64,000 bases of DNA from CBDEVH01 sp965243565 (GTDB taxonomy: Bacteria; Pseudomonadota; Gammaproteobacteria; Tethybacterales; Persebacteraceae). Below are positions 24,077 through 32,694 of this stretch, one piece after another; position 1 is the stretch's first letter, and each line of letters opens with the position of its first letter. The stretch lies in NCBI GenBank assembly GCA_965243565.1, contig OZ251571.1, positions 1 to 64,000 on the forward strand, written 5' to 3'. The notes beneath the pieces are model-generated. The model worked only from the letters and a program-made list of their open reading frames with translations, was not told the DNA's origin and ran no database searches. Made by a program: the position numbers and the translations under genes.

Positions 24077-25561
24077 CTAAGTTTTTTTAATATTTTTTAT
24101 TTCGTAGTATAGACTTGATGTAATAGATAGAATGATTAAAGCAACAAGGACGATGTTAATACCGCCACCAAAAAAGTAAGGTAGCATGCCGTCACCAGCG
24201 GTGCCGATGATTTTTCCTTGCAAAAAATTACGCTCGGCAATGGGACCTAATACAACACCTAAAACAATAGGGGCAGCCGCAAAACCAAATTTTTCGAGGC
24301 TATACATACCGATGCCGAGTGTTATCATGACGAGAACATCAGAGTAGGAGTGTTGGACGCTGTAAGTGCCAAATACAGCAAGGACTAATACAGCTGCTGC
24401 CAAATAGTTGCTGGGCAAACGGATAATTTTGGCAGCAAAGCGAGAGAGTGATAGCCCAAAGATAACCATGAGTATCTGACCTATTAGTAGAGAGTTTATA
24501 AATGTCCACGAGACTTCAGGGTGTTTTTCGAACAAATCGCTACCGGGGAATATGCCGTGTATTAATAACCCACCTAACAAAACAGCAGCAGTGGGCGAGC
24601 CGGGAATACTAAGGGTTAATAAGGGGACGAGTGATGGCCCTACCATAGCGTTGTTGGCGGCTTCGGCAGCGATAATACCATCGGGCTCGCCTTTGCCAAA
24701 GTTCTCAGGGTTTTTAGATGTTTTACGGGCTTGATCGTAAGATACCAAGCCGGCTATCTGCCCTCCAGCACCGGGAATTAAGCCAACGATTACACCGACC
24801 ACACTACCAATGGCAAGAGCACGCCCACGCTTTAGCATCAAGCGCATGCTTTGCCAAACGGAGTGCGTATCGACTTCGAGTATCGCTCCTCGGGCGGCGT
24901 TTTTTTCTAGCATTTGTAACACTTGGGGTATCGCAAATAAACCAACAAGGGCGGCGATAATGTTGACACCACCAACAAGGTGATCGGAAAAGGTAAAACG
25001 TTCGACGCCTTGTATTTGATCAAAGCCAATGGTGGATATCCATAAGCCAATGGTGCCAGAAATTAAGCCTTTTATGGCGGATTTTGTGCCTAAAGAGGCA
25101 ATGACAGTTATGCCAAGTATTGCCATCCAAAATAAATGAGGCGGACCAAATGCCAATGCCCATTCGGCAAGGACTGGAGTAAAAAAGATTAATACAAAGA
25201 TACCCATGACGCCACCAACACCTGATGATAAGAATGATAACTGTAGGGCTTTGGCAGCCTGACCGTTGCGCGCCATGGTGTGTCCATCTAAGACAGTGGC
25301 AATATTAGCAGGTGCGCCGGGAATTTTTAATAAAATAGCACTGACAGCACCACCGGCAACAGTGGATGTGTAAGCAGCTCCTAATAAAATAAGCCCGCTG
25401 GCTGGTTCCATGTGGAAAGTAAAGGGTATGAGCAACGCAACCGCCATGGTGGGCGATAAACCGGGAAGTGCCCCTAAAATTAAGCCACCCATCGTGCCAA
25501 AACATAATATTGCAAAGTTTAATGGCGTAAAGACAGCACCCATGTAATTTAAAAATTCCAA
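24077..25561 (-). CDS. tctA: TTT transporter large membrane subunit TctA
   Basis: Large channel subunit, with about 12 membrane helices in 494 residues. The family motifs LGALPGLSPTMAVALLIPFTF and the second, duplicated GLIPGAGGQIAGLVSYDQAR are present, with GEPDGIIAAEAANNAMVGPSLVPLLTL and SIPGSPTAAVLLGGL. The start is TTG, with AGGGGG about six bases upstream; an internal ATG lies 18 bases in. First gene of the operon tctA-tctB-tctC-sauS-sauT. A near-perfect 29-base palindrome begins 26 bases upstream. Confidence 0.93.
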   Translation of the reverse strand: MEFLNYMGAVFTPLNFAILCFGTMGGLILGALPGLSPTMAVALLIPFTFHMEPASGLILLGAAYTSTVAGGAVSAILLKIPGAPANIATVLDGHTMARNGQAAKALQLSFLSSGVGGVMGIFVLIFFTPVLAEWALAFGPPHLFWMAILGITVIASLGTKSAIKGLISGTIGLWISTIGFDQIQGVERFTFSDHLVGGVNIIAALVGLFAIPQVLQMLEKNAARGAILEVDTHSVWQSMRLMLKRGRALAIGSVVGVIVGLIPGAGGQIAGLVSYDQARKTSKNPENFGKGEPDGIIAAEAANNAMVGPSLVPLLTLSIPGSPTAAVLLGGLLIHGIFPGSDLFEKHPEVSWTFINSLLIGQILMVIFGLSLSRFAAKIIRLPSNYLAAAVLVLAVFGTYSVQHSYSDVLVMITLGIGMYSLEKFGFAAAPIVLGVVLGPIAERNFLQGKIIGTAGDGMLPYFFGGGINIVLVALIILSITSSLYYEIKNIKKT

Positions 25562-25586
25562 ATATCCCCCTAATCAGTTTTTCAAG

Positions 25587-25615
25587 GTTAATTATATATG
25601 ATATATTATTAACCG
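25587..25615. promoter_or_regulatory. 29-base palindrome upstream of tctA
   Basis: The sequence from GGTTAAT to ATTAACC pairs at 13 of 14 positions around the central G at 25601. On the minus strand it includes TATAAT (25592-25597), so a bound protein would cover the -10 of tctA. It also lies about 56 bases upstream of the hppA extended -10 on the other strand. Probably an operator for the tct-sau operon. Confidence 0.55.
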
Positions 25616-25670
25616 AATCTGTTACTTAACGGTTTTAGACTAGTTTATCTGTCAATTGTATGGCTAGTTT

Positions 25671-25679
25671 TGGTAGAAT
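25671..25679 (+). promoter_or_regulatory. Extended -10 promoter of hppA
   Basis: TGGTAGAAT is an extended -10 with a poor -35. It predicts a leader of about 80 bases before hppA, which contains a weak interrupted hairpin (GTGTCGG with CCGAACAC, 25691-25718) and the AAAGGA binding site just before the ATG. Confidence 0.4.
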
Positions 25680-25768
25680 CAGGCACTTTTTGTGTCGGGG
25701 CGTTCTTATTGCCGAACACATGGGTTTATTTTTTGTTACATAATGTTATTAAAATAGGATAAAAGGAT

Positions 25769-27904
25769 ATGTTTACGTTGTTACTTATTATAGGCTGCTC
25801 ATTGTTAGCCCTTATTTATGGTTTTATTTCTACTCGGTGGATTTGGAGCTTATCTGATGGAAATGAAAAAATGCGTAGCATTGCTGCGGCTATTCAAGAG
25901 GGGGCTTCGGCTTATCTTAACCGACAGTACAAAACAATTGCAATTGTCGGAGTGGGTGTCTTTTTTCTTCTTGGGATTTTTATTGATTGGGCAACAGCGA
26001 TTGGTTTTGCGATTGGTGCAGGACTGTCAGGAGCAACTGGTTATATCGGTATGAATGTCTCGGTACGCTCTAATGTTCGGACAGCAGAGGCTGCTCGGGC
26101 AGGGGTTAATGCCGCATTGGCAGTTGCTTTTAGAGGCGGCGCAACAACCGGTATGCTTGTCGTTGGCTTGGGCTTGCTCGGCGTTGCCGGCTACTTTTTG
26201 GTTTTGGTGGTAAACGCAGGTGGACTAGATGCCATCGCCGCTAACGAGACCATGTATGAAGTTGTTCATCCTTTGGTCGGACTCGCTTTTGGTGGCTCAT
26301 TAATCTCAATTTTTGCTCGTTTAGGCGGTGGTATTTTTACCAAAGGGGCTGATGTCGGTGCCGATTTGGTGGGTAAGGTCGAGGCTGGTATCCCCGAAGA
26401 TGACCCAAGAAATCCTGCTGTTATTGCTGATAACGTGGGCGATAACGTGGGCGATTGTGCTGGTATGGCAGCTGATTTATTTGAGACATATGCCGTTACC
26501 GTCATTGTTACAATGCTTGCGGGAACTTTGATTTTTACCGGCACTGATGTTATTAATGCGGTGATGTATCCGCTGGCACTCGGGGCTGCTGCTATTATTG
26601 CATCAATTGTTGGGTGTGTATTTACCCGTGTTGACCGTGGCGGTATCTTGCTGCCTTTTGCACCTTTGTTAATTATTATTGATGGGCTTTTGGCTAAGAT
26701 TAATCCCGGCTCTCCATTAATGAATGTGCTGTATCGTGGTTTGATTATGGGCGGCTTAACCGCAGCAGGTTTGTTTATTCCTGTTACTCTTTTTGCATCA
26801 ACATCCCCTGCTTTGGATTTCTTTCCTCTATACATGTGTGCTATTCTTGGTTTGATTTTAACAGGGCTTACAGTGGCTATTACACAGTACTACACTGATA
26901 CCGCTTTTAAACCAGTGCGCGATGTCGCAAAAGCATCTGAAACAGGTGATGCAACCAATATTATTGCTGGGCTTGCGCTTTCGATGAAGTCTTGCTGGAT
27001 GCCTATTCTTTCAATCTGTGCAACAATCGCTTTTTCTTACGATCTCGCGGGCTTATACGGCACCGCTATTGCCGCTACATCGATGTTGTCAATGACAGGT
27101 ATTATTGTCGCATTAGACGCTTACGGACCGATTACCGATAATGCTGGTGGTATTGCCGAAATGGCAGGTATGCCCGATAGCGTGCGTGCGGTTACAGACC
27201 CATTGGATGCCATTGGTAATACAACCAAAGCAGTAACCAAAGGTTATGCCATTGGTTCGGCTGCCTTGGCTGCCTTGGTTCTTTTTGCTGATTATACGAG
27301 CGCCCTCGACAAAGCGGCTCTCGCAGCAAATTCAGCAGCAGAAGCAATTCGCTTTGATCTGTCCGATCCCAACGTTATTATTGGTTTGTTTATTGGTGGG
27401 TTAATTCCTTATTTATTTGCTGCCATGACAATGGAAGCAGTCGGCAGGGCTTCTGGTTCGGTCGTGGTTGAGGTTCGCCGCCAGTTTAAAGAGATTGAGG
27501 GTATTATGGAAGGTACTACAAAGCCTGATTATTCTCGGGCGGTTGACTTGCTTACACAGTCGGCTATTCGTGAGATGATTGCACCTTCGTTGTTGCCTAT
27601 TTTGTTGCCCATTATTGTCGGACTGGTTTTAGGACCTGTCGCTTTGGGTGGCTTATTGATTGGTTCTATCGTAACCGGTATTTTTGTTGCTATATCAATG
27701 ACAACAGGTGGCGGTGCTTGGGATAACGCCAAAAAATACATTGAAGATGGTAATTTTGGCGGTAAAGGTTCTGATAGCCATAAGGCATCTATTACAGGTG
27801 ATACAGTGGGCGATCCTTATAAAGATACAGCAGGACCTGCGATTAATCCTCTTATTAAAATTGTCAATATCGTTGCGTTACTTATTGTCCCTCTTATCAT
27901 CTAA
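25769..27904 (+). CDS. hppA: Proton-translocating membrane pyrophosphatase, K+-independent type
   Basis: Couples hydrolysis of pyrophosphate to proton pumping across the inner membrane. About 16 membrane helices in 711 residues. The active-site loop has GADVGADLVGKVE and AVIADNVGDNVGDCAGMAADLFE, the second acidic cluster is DAYGPITDNAGGIAEM, and the third GDTVGDPYKDTAGPAINP. At the determinant of potassium dependence the sequence is GNTTKAVTKGYAIGS, with Lys and Thr at the positions that are Ala and Gly/Ala in K+-dependent enzymes, so it should pump without potassium. AAAGGA lies four bases before the ATG. nadB follows after 12 bases. Confidence 0.95.
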   Translation: MFTLLLIIGCSLLALIYGFISTRWIWSLSDGNEKMRSIAAAIQEGASAYLNRQYKTIAIVGVGVFFLLGIFIDWATAIGFAIGAGLSGATGYIGMNVSVRSNVRTAEAARAGVNAALAVAFRGGATTGMLVVGLGLLGVAGYFLVLVVNAGGLDAIAANETMYEVVHPLVGLAFGGSLISIFARLGGGIFTKGADVGADLVGKVEAGIPEDDPRNPAVIADNVGDNVGDCAGMAADLFETYAVTVIVTMLAGTLIFTGTDVINAVMYPLALGAAAIIASIVGCVFTRVDRGGILLPFAPLLIIIDGLLAKINPGSPLMNVLYRGLIMGGLTAAGLFIPVTLFASTSPALDFFPLYMCAILGLILTGLTVAITQYYTDTAFKPVRDVAKASETGDATNIIAGLALSMKSCWMPILSICATIAFSYDLAGLYGTAIAATSMLSMTGIIVALDAYGPITDNAGGIAEMAGMPDSVRAVTDPLDAIGNTTKAVTKGYAIGSAALAALVLFADYTSALDKAALAANSAAEAIRFDLSDPNVIIGLFIGGLIPYLFAAMTMEAVGRASGSVVVEVRRQFKEIEGIMEGTTKPDYSRAVDLLTQSAIREMIAPSLLPILLPIIVGLVLGPVALGGLLIGSIVTGIFVAISMTTGGGAWDNAKKYIEDGNFGGKGSDSHKASITGDTVGDPYKDTAGPAINPLIKIVNIVALLIVPLII

Positions 27905-27916
27905 AAGGTTTTAATA

Positions 27917-29698
27917 ATGGGTAACATCTGTGTTGATGTTGCTATTATTGGAGCAGGTGCAGCGGGCTTGGTCTCGGCACTTACGGCCGATGCCGAATAC
28001 AAGGTGGGGATTTTTTGTAAACGCCCACTGGGCAAAGCCGCTAGTAGCTGGGCACAAGGTGGTATTGCTGCCGCTAAAAAAACACCCGATTCCCCGGAGG
28101 CTCATTGCCACGATACACTGATTGCAGGGGACGGTCTTTGCAATAAAGAATCTGTCCGCTTTAATGTAGAAGCCGCGCCCGAAGCAATTGACTGGCTGGC
28201 AACATTGGGCGTTGACTTTAATACCGATAAGTATGGAGAACTGGCGTTAACGCATGAGGGCGGACACCAACACCGCCGCATTAGCCATGTGGACGACTAT
28301 ACCGGACTAACAGTAATGCAAAAGTTATTGCAAAAACTGCAAAAAAAAGACAATGTCACGATTTTTGAAAATTATATTGCGGTTGATTTAATCGTTCAAA
28401 ATAATCGCTGTGTTGGTTTTTATGCGTTAAATATTAATACTCAAAAGGTAGAGACAGTGCAAGCAGGAGCGGTTATTCTGGCAACAGGAGGGGCCGCACG
28501 GATGTATTTGTATGCCTCAACCCCACGCGATACAACTGGAGATGGTATTAGTATGGCGTATCGGGCAGGGTGCCGTATTAGTAATATGGAGTTTGTGCAG
28601 TTTCATCCAACGACTCTTTTTCATCCTCAACCACCACCTATGCTAATTAGCGAGACGTTGCGCGGCGAAGGGGCGTTGCTTATTAATCATCAGGGCGAAC
28701 GGTTTGTTGCCAAAGCTCATCCCGATGCTGAACTGGCATCACGCGATATTGTCGCCCGCGCTATCGATCGCGAAATGAAGATTACAGGCAAGCAATGTGT
28801 GTTTTTGGATTGTAGCCAAAAACCAAACCACTTTTGGGAAAGTAAGTTTCCTTCTATTATTCAGGAGTGTCGGCGGCGTGGGCTATGGGACAAAGAAAAA
28901 ACCATACCTGTGGTGCCAGCCGCACATTATTGTTGCGGTGGCGTGCATACAGATGTTTACGGTAAAACAGATATTAACGGACTTTATGCCATTGGTGAGA
29001 CGGCAAATAGTGGCTTACATGGCGCTAACCGACTGGCGAGTAATTCATTATTGGAGTGCGTGGTTAGCGGACGGGCAGTGATGACGCAGTTGGCAGGGCA
29101 GCAGTTTGACTCGCATGTGAGTGTTGCTCATTGGGATGATAATCGTATTTCAGCATCCAAAGAGAGTATTATGATTTCTCATAACTGGGAGGAGTTACGG
29201 CGGATTATGTGGAATTACGTTGGAATTGTACGTAATGATTTACGCTTAAGACGAGCGCGGCGACGTATTGGATGGATTCAAGAAGAAGTTAATGAGTTTT
29301 ATGCACATCACCCCGTTAGCCGTGATTTTATCGAATTACGAAATTTAGCACAGTGTGCATTGTTGGTTATTGAAGGAGCTATGCAACGCCGCGAGAGCCG
29401 TGGCTTGCATTTTAATTTAGATTGTCCTGATAAAAACACACAGCCGCGCGATACTATTTTATGCCGCAAAGATTTTCACGCACGACAAAATGCCATTAAT
29501 GAGTTCTGCCCTTTTTCTAATATGCCTATTACTGCTGGAGCAACGACTGTTTATAAGGATTCTATTGTAGGGTTTTGTAACCCTTCTTGTCGTAATGATT
29601 TTGTCAATGCAGTACTGAGTGGTTTTGCCAATGCAAGTGATGTTGTTCTAAAAGCACGGCATGGTTTTGACCAACTTATTGATGGTTTGTCGTACTAA
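27917..29698 (+). CDS. nadB: L-aspartate oxidase with extra C-terminal Cys-rich domain
   Basis: First step of NAD synthesis: FAD-dependent oxidation of aspartate to iminoaspartate. The N-terminal FAD site is VAIIGAGAAGLVSALTAD; SSWAQGGIAAA, GGHQHRRISHVDDYTG, the TPRDTTGDGISMAYRAGCR block, FHPTTLF, and HGANRLASNSLLECVV follow in normal order. At 593 residues it is about 55-60 longer than usual. The extra end, from residue 531, reads CPFSNMPITA...VGFCNPSCRNDF, a C-x22-C-x3-C pattern like small YHS/TRASH-type metal-binding proteins. The nadA and nadC partners are not adjacent. The extension's function is unknown. Confidence 0.93.
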   Translation: MGNICVDVAIIGAGAAGLVSALTADAEYKVGIFCKRPLGKAASSWAQGGIAAAKKTPDSPEAHCHDTLIAGDGLCNKESVRFNVEAAPEAIDWLATLGVDFNTDKYGELALTHEGGHQHRRISHVDDYTGLTVMQKLLQKLQKKDNVTIFENYIAVDLIVQNNRCVGFYALNINTQKVETVQAGAVILATGGAARMYLYASTPRDTTGDGISMAYRAGCRISNMEFVQFHPTTLFHPQPPPMLISETLRGEGALLINHQGERFVAKAHPDAELASRDIVARAIDREMKITGKQCVFLDCSQKPNHFWESKFPSIIQECRRRGLWDKEKTIPVVPAAHYCCGGVHTDVYGKTDINGLYAIGETANSGLHGANRLASNSLLECVVSGRAVMTQLAGQQFDSHVSVAHWDDNRISASKESIMISHNWEELRRIMWNYVGIVRNDLRLRRARRRIGWIQEEVNEFYAHHPVSRDFIELRNLAQCALLVIEGAMQRRESRGLHFNLDCPDKNTQPRDTILCRKDFHARQNAINEFCPFSNMPITAGATTVYKDSIVGFCNPSCRNDFVNAVLSGFANASDVVLKARHGFDQLIDGLSY

Positions 29699-29717
29699 AT
29701 TACAAAGGATTACCGAT

Positions 29718-30413
29718 ATGCTAAAGCGAATTGTGGTTTTAATGGTGTCTTTTTTTATGGGAGCAATGGCTTGTTACACCGCAGTGGCAGATGAAATGGT
29801 TTTGTTTACAGCGGATAATATGACGAAATGGTCGTATCAAGTGTTTGATGATATTGCCGAAACCGATTATAAAGTGGTGAATGATGCTGTTTTAAATCAC
29901 CCTGTTTTGCTTGCTAAATCGGATAAGGGAGCGTCTGGCTACTCACTTAAAAAAAAGATTGATTTTAATAAAACACCATGGTTGCACTTTTTATGGCGGG
30001 TCGATGCAGCACAGGATAATCCCAAGGAAGGCTCAACGGCAGGGGATGATTTTGCTTTAAGGTTTTATCTTACAAGGCAAAGTGGCTTGCACTACCAAAC
30101 ATTGAATCTCGTCTATTCTAATGCTCGACTAAAGACAGAACAGTGGGAAAGCCCGTATTCTGTTTTTATTAATGAGATTCAAGTTTATGCAATTGCCCAA
30201 CACCAGACGGCAAATATAGGAAAATGGCAGTCTTCTCATATTAATATTGCCGACGTTTGGAAGTCAGTATTTGATAGCGAGCCAACTATTGAATTGATTG
30301 GCTTAATGACTGATGGTGATTCTGCTCTACTACAAGTGCAAGCGCGTTATGGTAGCGTAATCGTTTCTACGTCTGCTGATTCGCCGTTTTTAATTCCTTA
30401 TGTCAATCAATAA
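29718..30413 (+). CDS. Exported DUF3047 family protein
   Basis: Function unknown. The 231 residues start with a signal peptide ending near YTAVADEM. The rest reads as a beta-rich domain matching DUF3047 in pattern: YKVVNDAVLNHPVLLAKSD, SGYSLKKKIDFNKTPWLHFLWRVD, a DDFALRFYLTRQ block, LNLVYSN, and IGLMTDGDSALLQVQARYG near the end. The start at 29718 has AAAGGA ten bases upstream; an earlier in-frame ATG lies inside nadB. It is followed by mnmH with a 14-base overlap. Confidence 0.78.
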   Translation: MLKRIVVLMVSFFMGAMACYTAVADEMVLFTADNMTKWSYQVFDDIAETDYKVVNDAVLNHPVLLAKSDKGASGYSLKKKIDFNKTPWLHFLWRVDAAQDNPKEGSTAGDDFALRFYLTRQSGLHYQTLNLVYSNARLKTEQWESPYSVFINEIQVYAIAQHQTANIGKWQSSHINIADVWKSVFDSEPTIELIGLMTDGDSALLQVQARYGSVIVSTSADSPFLIPYVNQ

Positions 30414-31443
30414 CGTTTTTATGGATTTTAAGTTTTTTTGCCAATTTGATTCGATTGTTGATACACGAACGCCTAAGGAGTTTGCCGAAAGCCATATTCC
30501 CAACGCTATTAATGTACCTAGCCTTTTTGATGAAGAGCGTGTCAACATTGGTACGCTTTATAAAAAGGATGCTTTTACCGCCAGACAAAATGGTGCGGCG
30601 TTATTGGCAAATAATATTGCGGCTCATTTAACAACGACTTTTAAAGATAAGCCACAACAATGGCACCCACTGGTCTATTGTGCACGTGGCGGACAACGCA
30701 GCGACGCAATGGTCGATATTTTAAAACGCGTGGGGTGGCAGGCAACACAGTTAGAAGGTGGGTATAAAAACTATCGCCAACAGGTGCTTATGCAATTGAG
30801 AGTAGGGTTTGATTCCGTACAGTTTGTTGTGATTGGTGGCAAAACAGGAGTCGGTAAAACACGCGTGCTTAACCAATTGGCAGCACAAAATGTGCCTGTT
30901 CTTGATTTAGAGTGTCTGGCTTCTCATCGTGGGTCGGTTTTTGGCGAACATATATCACAGCCATCACAACGACAATTTGACAATTTGCTTTGTTTTTATT
31001 TGCAACGATTGCCACCAAATAAATTGGTTTTTATTGAAGCAGAAAGTCCTAGAATAGGAAAGATACAATTGCCACCAGCGTTAATGAAACGGATGCGTGA
31101 AGGCGTTTTTTTACGACTAGAAGCAAGCCTTAATGATCGGGTTGAACTAATCTTGCAGGAGTATTCACATTTTTTGCGAGATGATGCGTTGTTTGATGTG
31201 ACTACCAAAAAGCTTACTCCTTTTTTAGGGAGGGTGGCAGTGGATGGCTTGCGTGAATTGTATCAAAAAAAACAATGGGCACAGATTGTTAAAATCTTGC
31301 TTGTCGAGCATTATGATAAACGCTATGAAAGAGCGTTGCAACAGCATTATGCAACGGCAAAGCCCGCTTTTTTTACAACTACTCCAACGGATGATGGCTC
31401 TGTCGCAACAACAGTACAGTCGATATTAAATACGGTACAATAA
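30400..31443 (+). CDS. mnmH: tRNA 2-selenouridine synthase MnmH
   Basis: Replaces sulfur with selenium in 2-thiouridine at tRNA wobble position 34, using selenophosphate from SelD. The N-terminal rhodanese domain has IVDTRTPKEFAESHIPNA and the catalytic cysteine of YCARGGQRSD. The C-terminal domain has a P-loop, IGGKTGVGKTRVLN. 347 residues is normal. An ATG at 30421 (MDFKFF) is an alternative start matching the family N terminus. Its partner selD is in the window at 56 kb, so the pathway is supported within this genome. Confidence 0.93.
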   Translation: MSINNVFMDFKFFCQFDSIVDTRTPKEFAESHIPNAINVPSLFDEERVNIGTLYKKDAFTARQNGAALLANNIAAHLTTTFKDKPQQWHPLVYCARGGQRSDAMVDILKRVGWQATQLEGGYKNYRQQVLMQLRVGFDSVQFVVIGGKTGVGKTRVLNQLAAQNVPVLDLECLASHRGSVFGEHISQPSQRQFDNLLCFYLQRLPPNKLVFIEAESPRIGKIQLPPALMKRMREGVFLRLEASLNDRVELILQEYSHFLRDDALFDVTTKKLTPFLGRVAVDGLRELYQKKQWAQIVKILLVEHYDKRYERALQQHYATAKPAFFTTTPTDDGSVATTVQSILNTVQ

Positions 31444-31529
31444 AAAGATATTGACGAATGATCTATCACTATTCGTACTAACTAATATTTATTTTTAGAT
31501 AACCGCTTTATTTTTAGCGTGAATCACTA

Positions 31530-31535
31530 TATAAT
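31530..31535 (+). promoter_or_regulatory. -10 box upstream of infC
   Basis: A perfect TATAAT about 34 bases before the infC initiation codon, with a weak -35 (TTTATT at 17 bases). The 126-base spacer between mnmH and infC holds nothing else clear apart from the AAGGGGG ribosome binding site. Confidence 0.4.
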
Positions 31536-31569
31536 TTGCATTCTTTTTTTACCTTAATAAGGGGGCTTC

Positions 31570-32094
31570 ATAGATAAACTAAACGACTTACGTACGAACC
31601 GAAATATCACCGCATCTGAGGTTTTGTTAATCGACCATGATGGACAAAGAACTGGCGTAGTGAAAATCGAAATAGCACTCCGTATGGCACAAGAACAAAG
31701 TATGGATTTAGTTGAAATTGCTCCACAATCTAAGCCTATTGTTTGTAAAATTCTAAATTACGGAAAATACAAGTACCGTGAGAGCAAAAAACGACATGAA
31801 GCACGCGTTAAGCAAAAGGCTGTTGAAGTTAAGGAGATTAAATTTCATCTTGTTATCAGTCCTGGCGATTATGAAGTTAAATTACGTAATGCCATCCGTT
31901 TTTTAAATAGCGGTAACCGCGTTAAAACAACACTGTGGTTTAGAGGACGTGAGGTCGTAAAACAAAGTATCGCTTTGGAACGTTTAAAAGGATTTGCAAA
32001 GGATTTAGAAGAAATCGCAGAGGTTGAACAAATGCCAAACCTCGAAGGTAAAAGACTTACTATGCTCATGGTGCCAAAAAAGAAAAAAGAATAA
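31570..32094 (+). CDS. infC: Translation initiation factor IF-3, ATA start codon
   Basis: Binds the 30S subunit and checks initiator tRNA and start codon. N-terminal block TNRNITASEVLLIDHDGQRTG, linker YGKYKYRESKK, and C-terminal VKEIKFHLVISPGDYEVKLRNAIRFLNSGNRVKTT are typical. An in-frame stop at 31558-31560 limits the frame, and the conserved N terminus needs a start upstream of 31603. The only good candidate is ATA at 31570, with AAGG seven bases before it; ACG at 31594 lacks spacing. Non-standard start codons in infC allow IF-3 to control its own synthesis. This gives 174 residues. It heads infC-rpmI-rplT-pheST-ihfA. Confidence 0.92.
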   Translation: MDKLNDLRTNRNITASEVLLIDHDGQRTGVVKIEIALRMAQEQSMDLVEIAPQSKPIVCKILNYGKYKYRESKKRHEARVKQKAVEVKEIKFHLVISPGDYEVKLRNAIRFLNSGNRVKTTLWFRGREVVKQSIALERLKGFAKDLEEIAEVEQMPNLEGKRLTMLMVPKKKKE

Positions 32095-32119
32095 TAAGGA
32101 TAATTAAAGGAAAAATTCC

Positions 32120-32320
32120 ATGCCAAAAATGAAAACTAATAAAAGTACTGCCAAACGTTTTTCTCGTACCGGTTCTGGTAAGATTAAACATGGCTCTGCT
32201 TATCGTCGTCATCTTCTTACTCACAAGTCCACCAAACAAAAACGCCGTTTGCGCGTTGGTTCATCTATTGTGCGAGGTAAAGATGCTAAAAGAGTGGCGC
32301 AAATGGCGCCGTATTTATAA
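32120..32320 (+). CDS. rpmI: Ribosomal protein bL35
   Basis: Small basic protein of the 50S subunit. MPKMKTNKSTAKRFSRTGSG is the family N terminus and HLLTHKSTKQKRRLR the middle. 66 residues. AAAGGA precedes the ATG. Standard place between infC and rplT. Confidence 0.97.
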   Translation: MPKMKTNKSTAKRFSRTGSGKIKHGSAYRRHLLTHKSTKQKRRLRVGSSIVRGKDAKRVAQMAPYL

Positions 32321-32340
32321 TTTAGGAGTTATATAATCCC

Positions 32341-32694
32341 ATGCCTAGAGTAAAACGAGGTGTTACCGCTGGTAAACGTCATAGCCGTCTTTTAGAACGT
32401 GCTAAAGGTTTTCGCGGTCGCCGTAAAAATGTCTATAAAGTAGCAAAACAAGCCGTCATGAAGTCGGAGCAATACGCTTATCGCGATAGGCGACGTCGTA
32501 AACGCGATTTTCGCTCTTTGTGGATCATACGTATTAATGCTGCTGCCCGTCTTAATGGAATGACTTACAGCCAATTTATGGGTGGGTTAAAGCGTTCAGG
32601 CGTTACCCTTGATCGTAAACATTTAGCTGAGATTGCAGTTGCAAATGATACCGCCTTTGGCGCCATTGTGGCACTCGCCAAGGCAAATGCCTAA
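32341..32694 (+). CDS. rplT: Ribosomal protein bL20
   Basis: 50S assembly protein that binds 23S rRNA and, in several bacteria, represses its own operon. VKRGVTAGKRHSRLLERAKGF, YAYRDRRRRKRDFR and LWIIRINAAARLNGMTYSQ are typical; 117 residues. AGGAG lies 11 bases before the ATG. Its stop overlaps the pheS start. Confidence 0.97.
   Translation: MPRVKRGVTAGKRHSRLLERAKGFRGRRKNVYKVAKQAVMKSEQYAYRDRRRRKRDFRSLWIIRINAAARLNGMTYSQFMGGLKRSGVTLDRKHLAEIAVANDTAFGAIVALAKANA

Noticed and set aside
26266..26835. Minus-strand Ala/Pro-rich open frame of 189 codons inside hppA
   Set aside because: It is antisense to the conserved pyrophosphatase and its composition reflects that gene.
31570..31623. Frameshift or truncation at the start of infC
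   Set aside because: The conserved N terminus is in frame up to a non-standard ATA start with a good binding site, so no error is needed.
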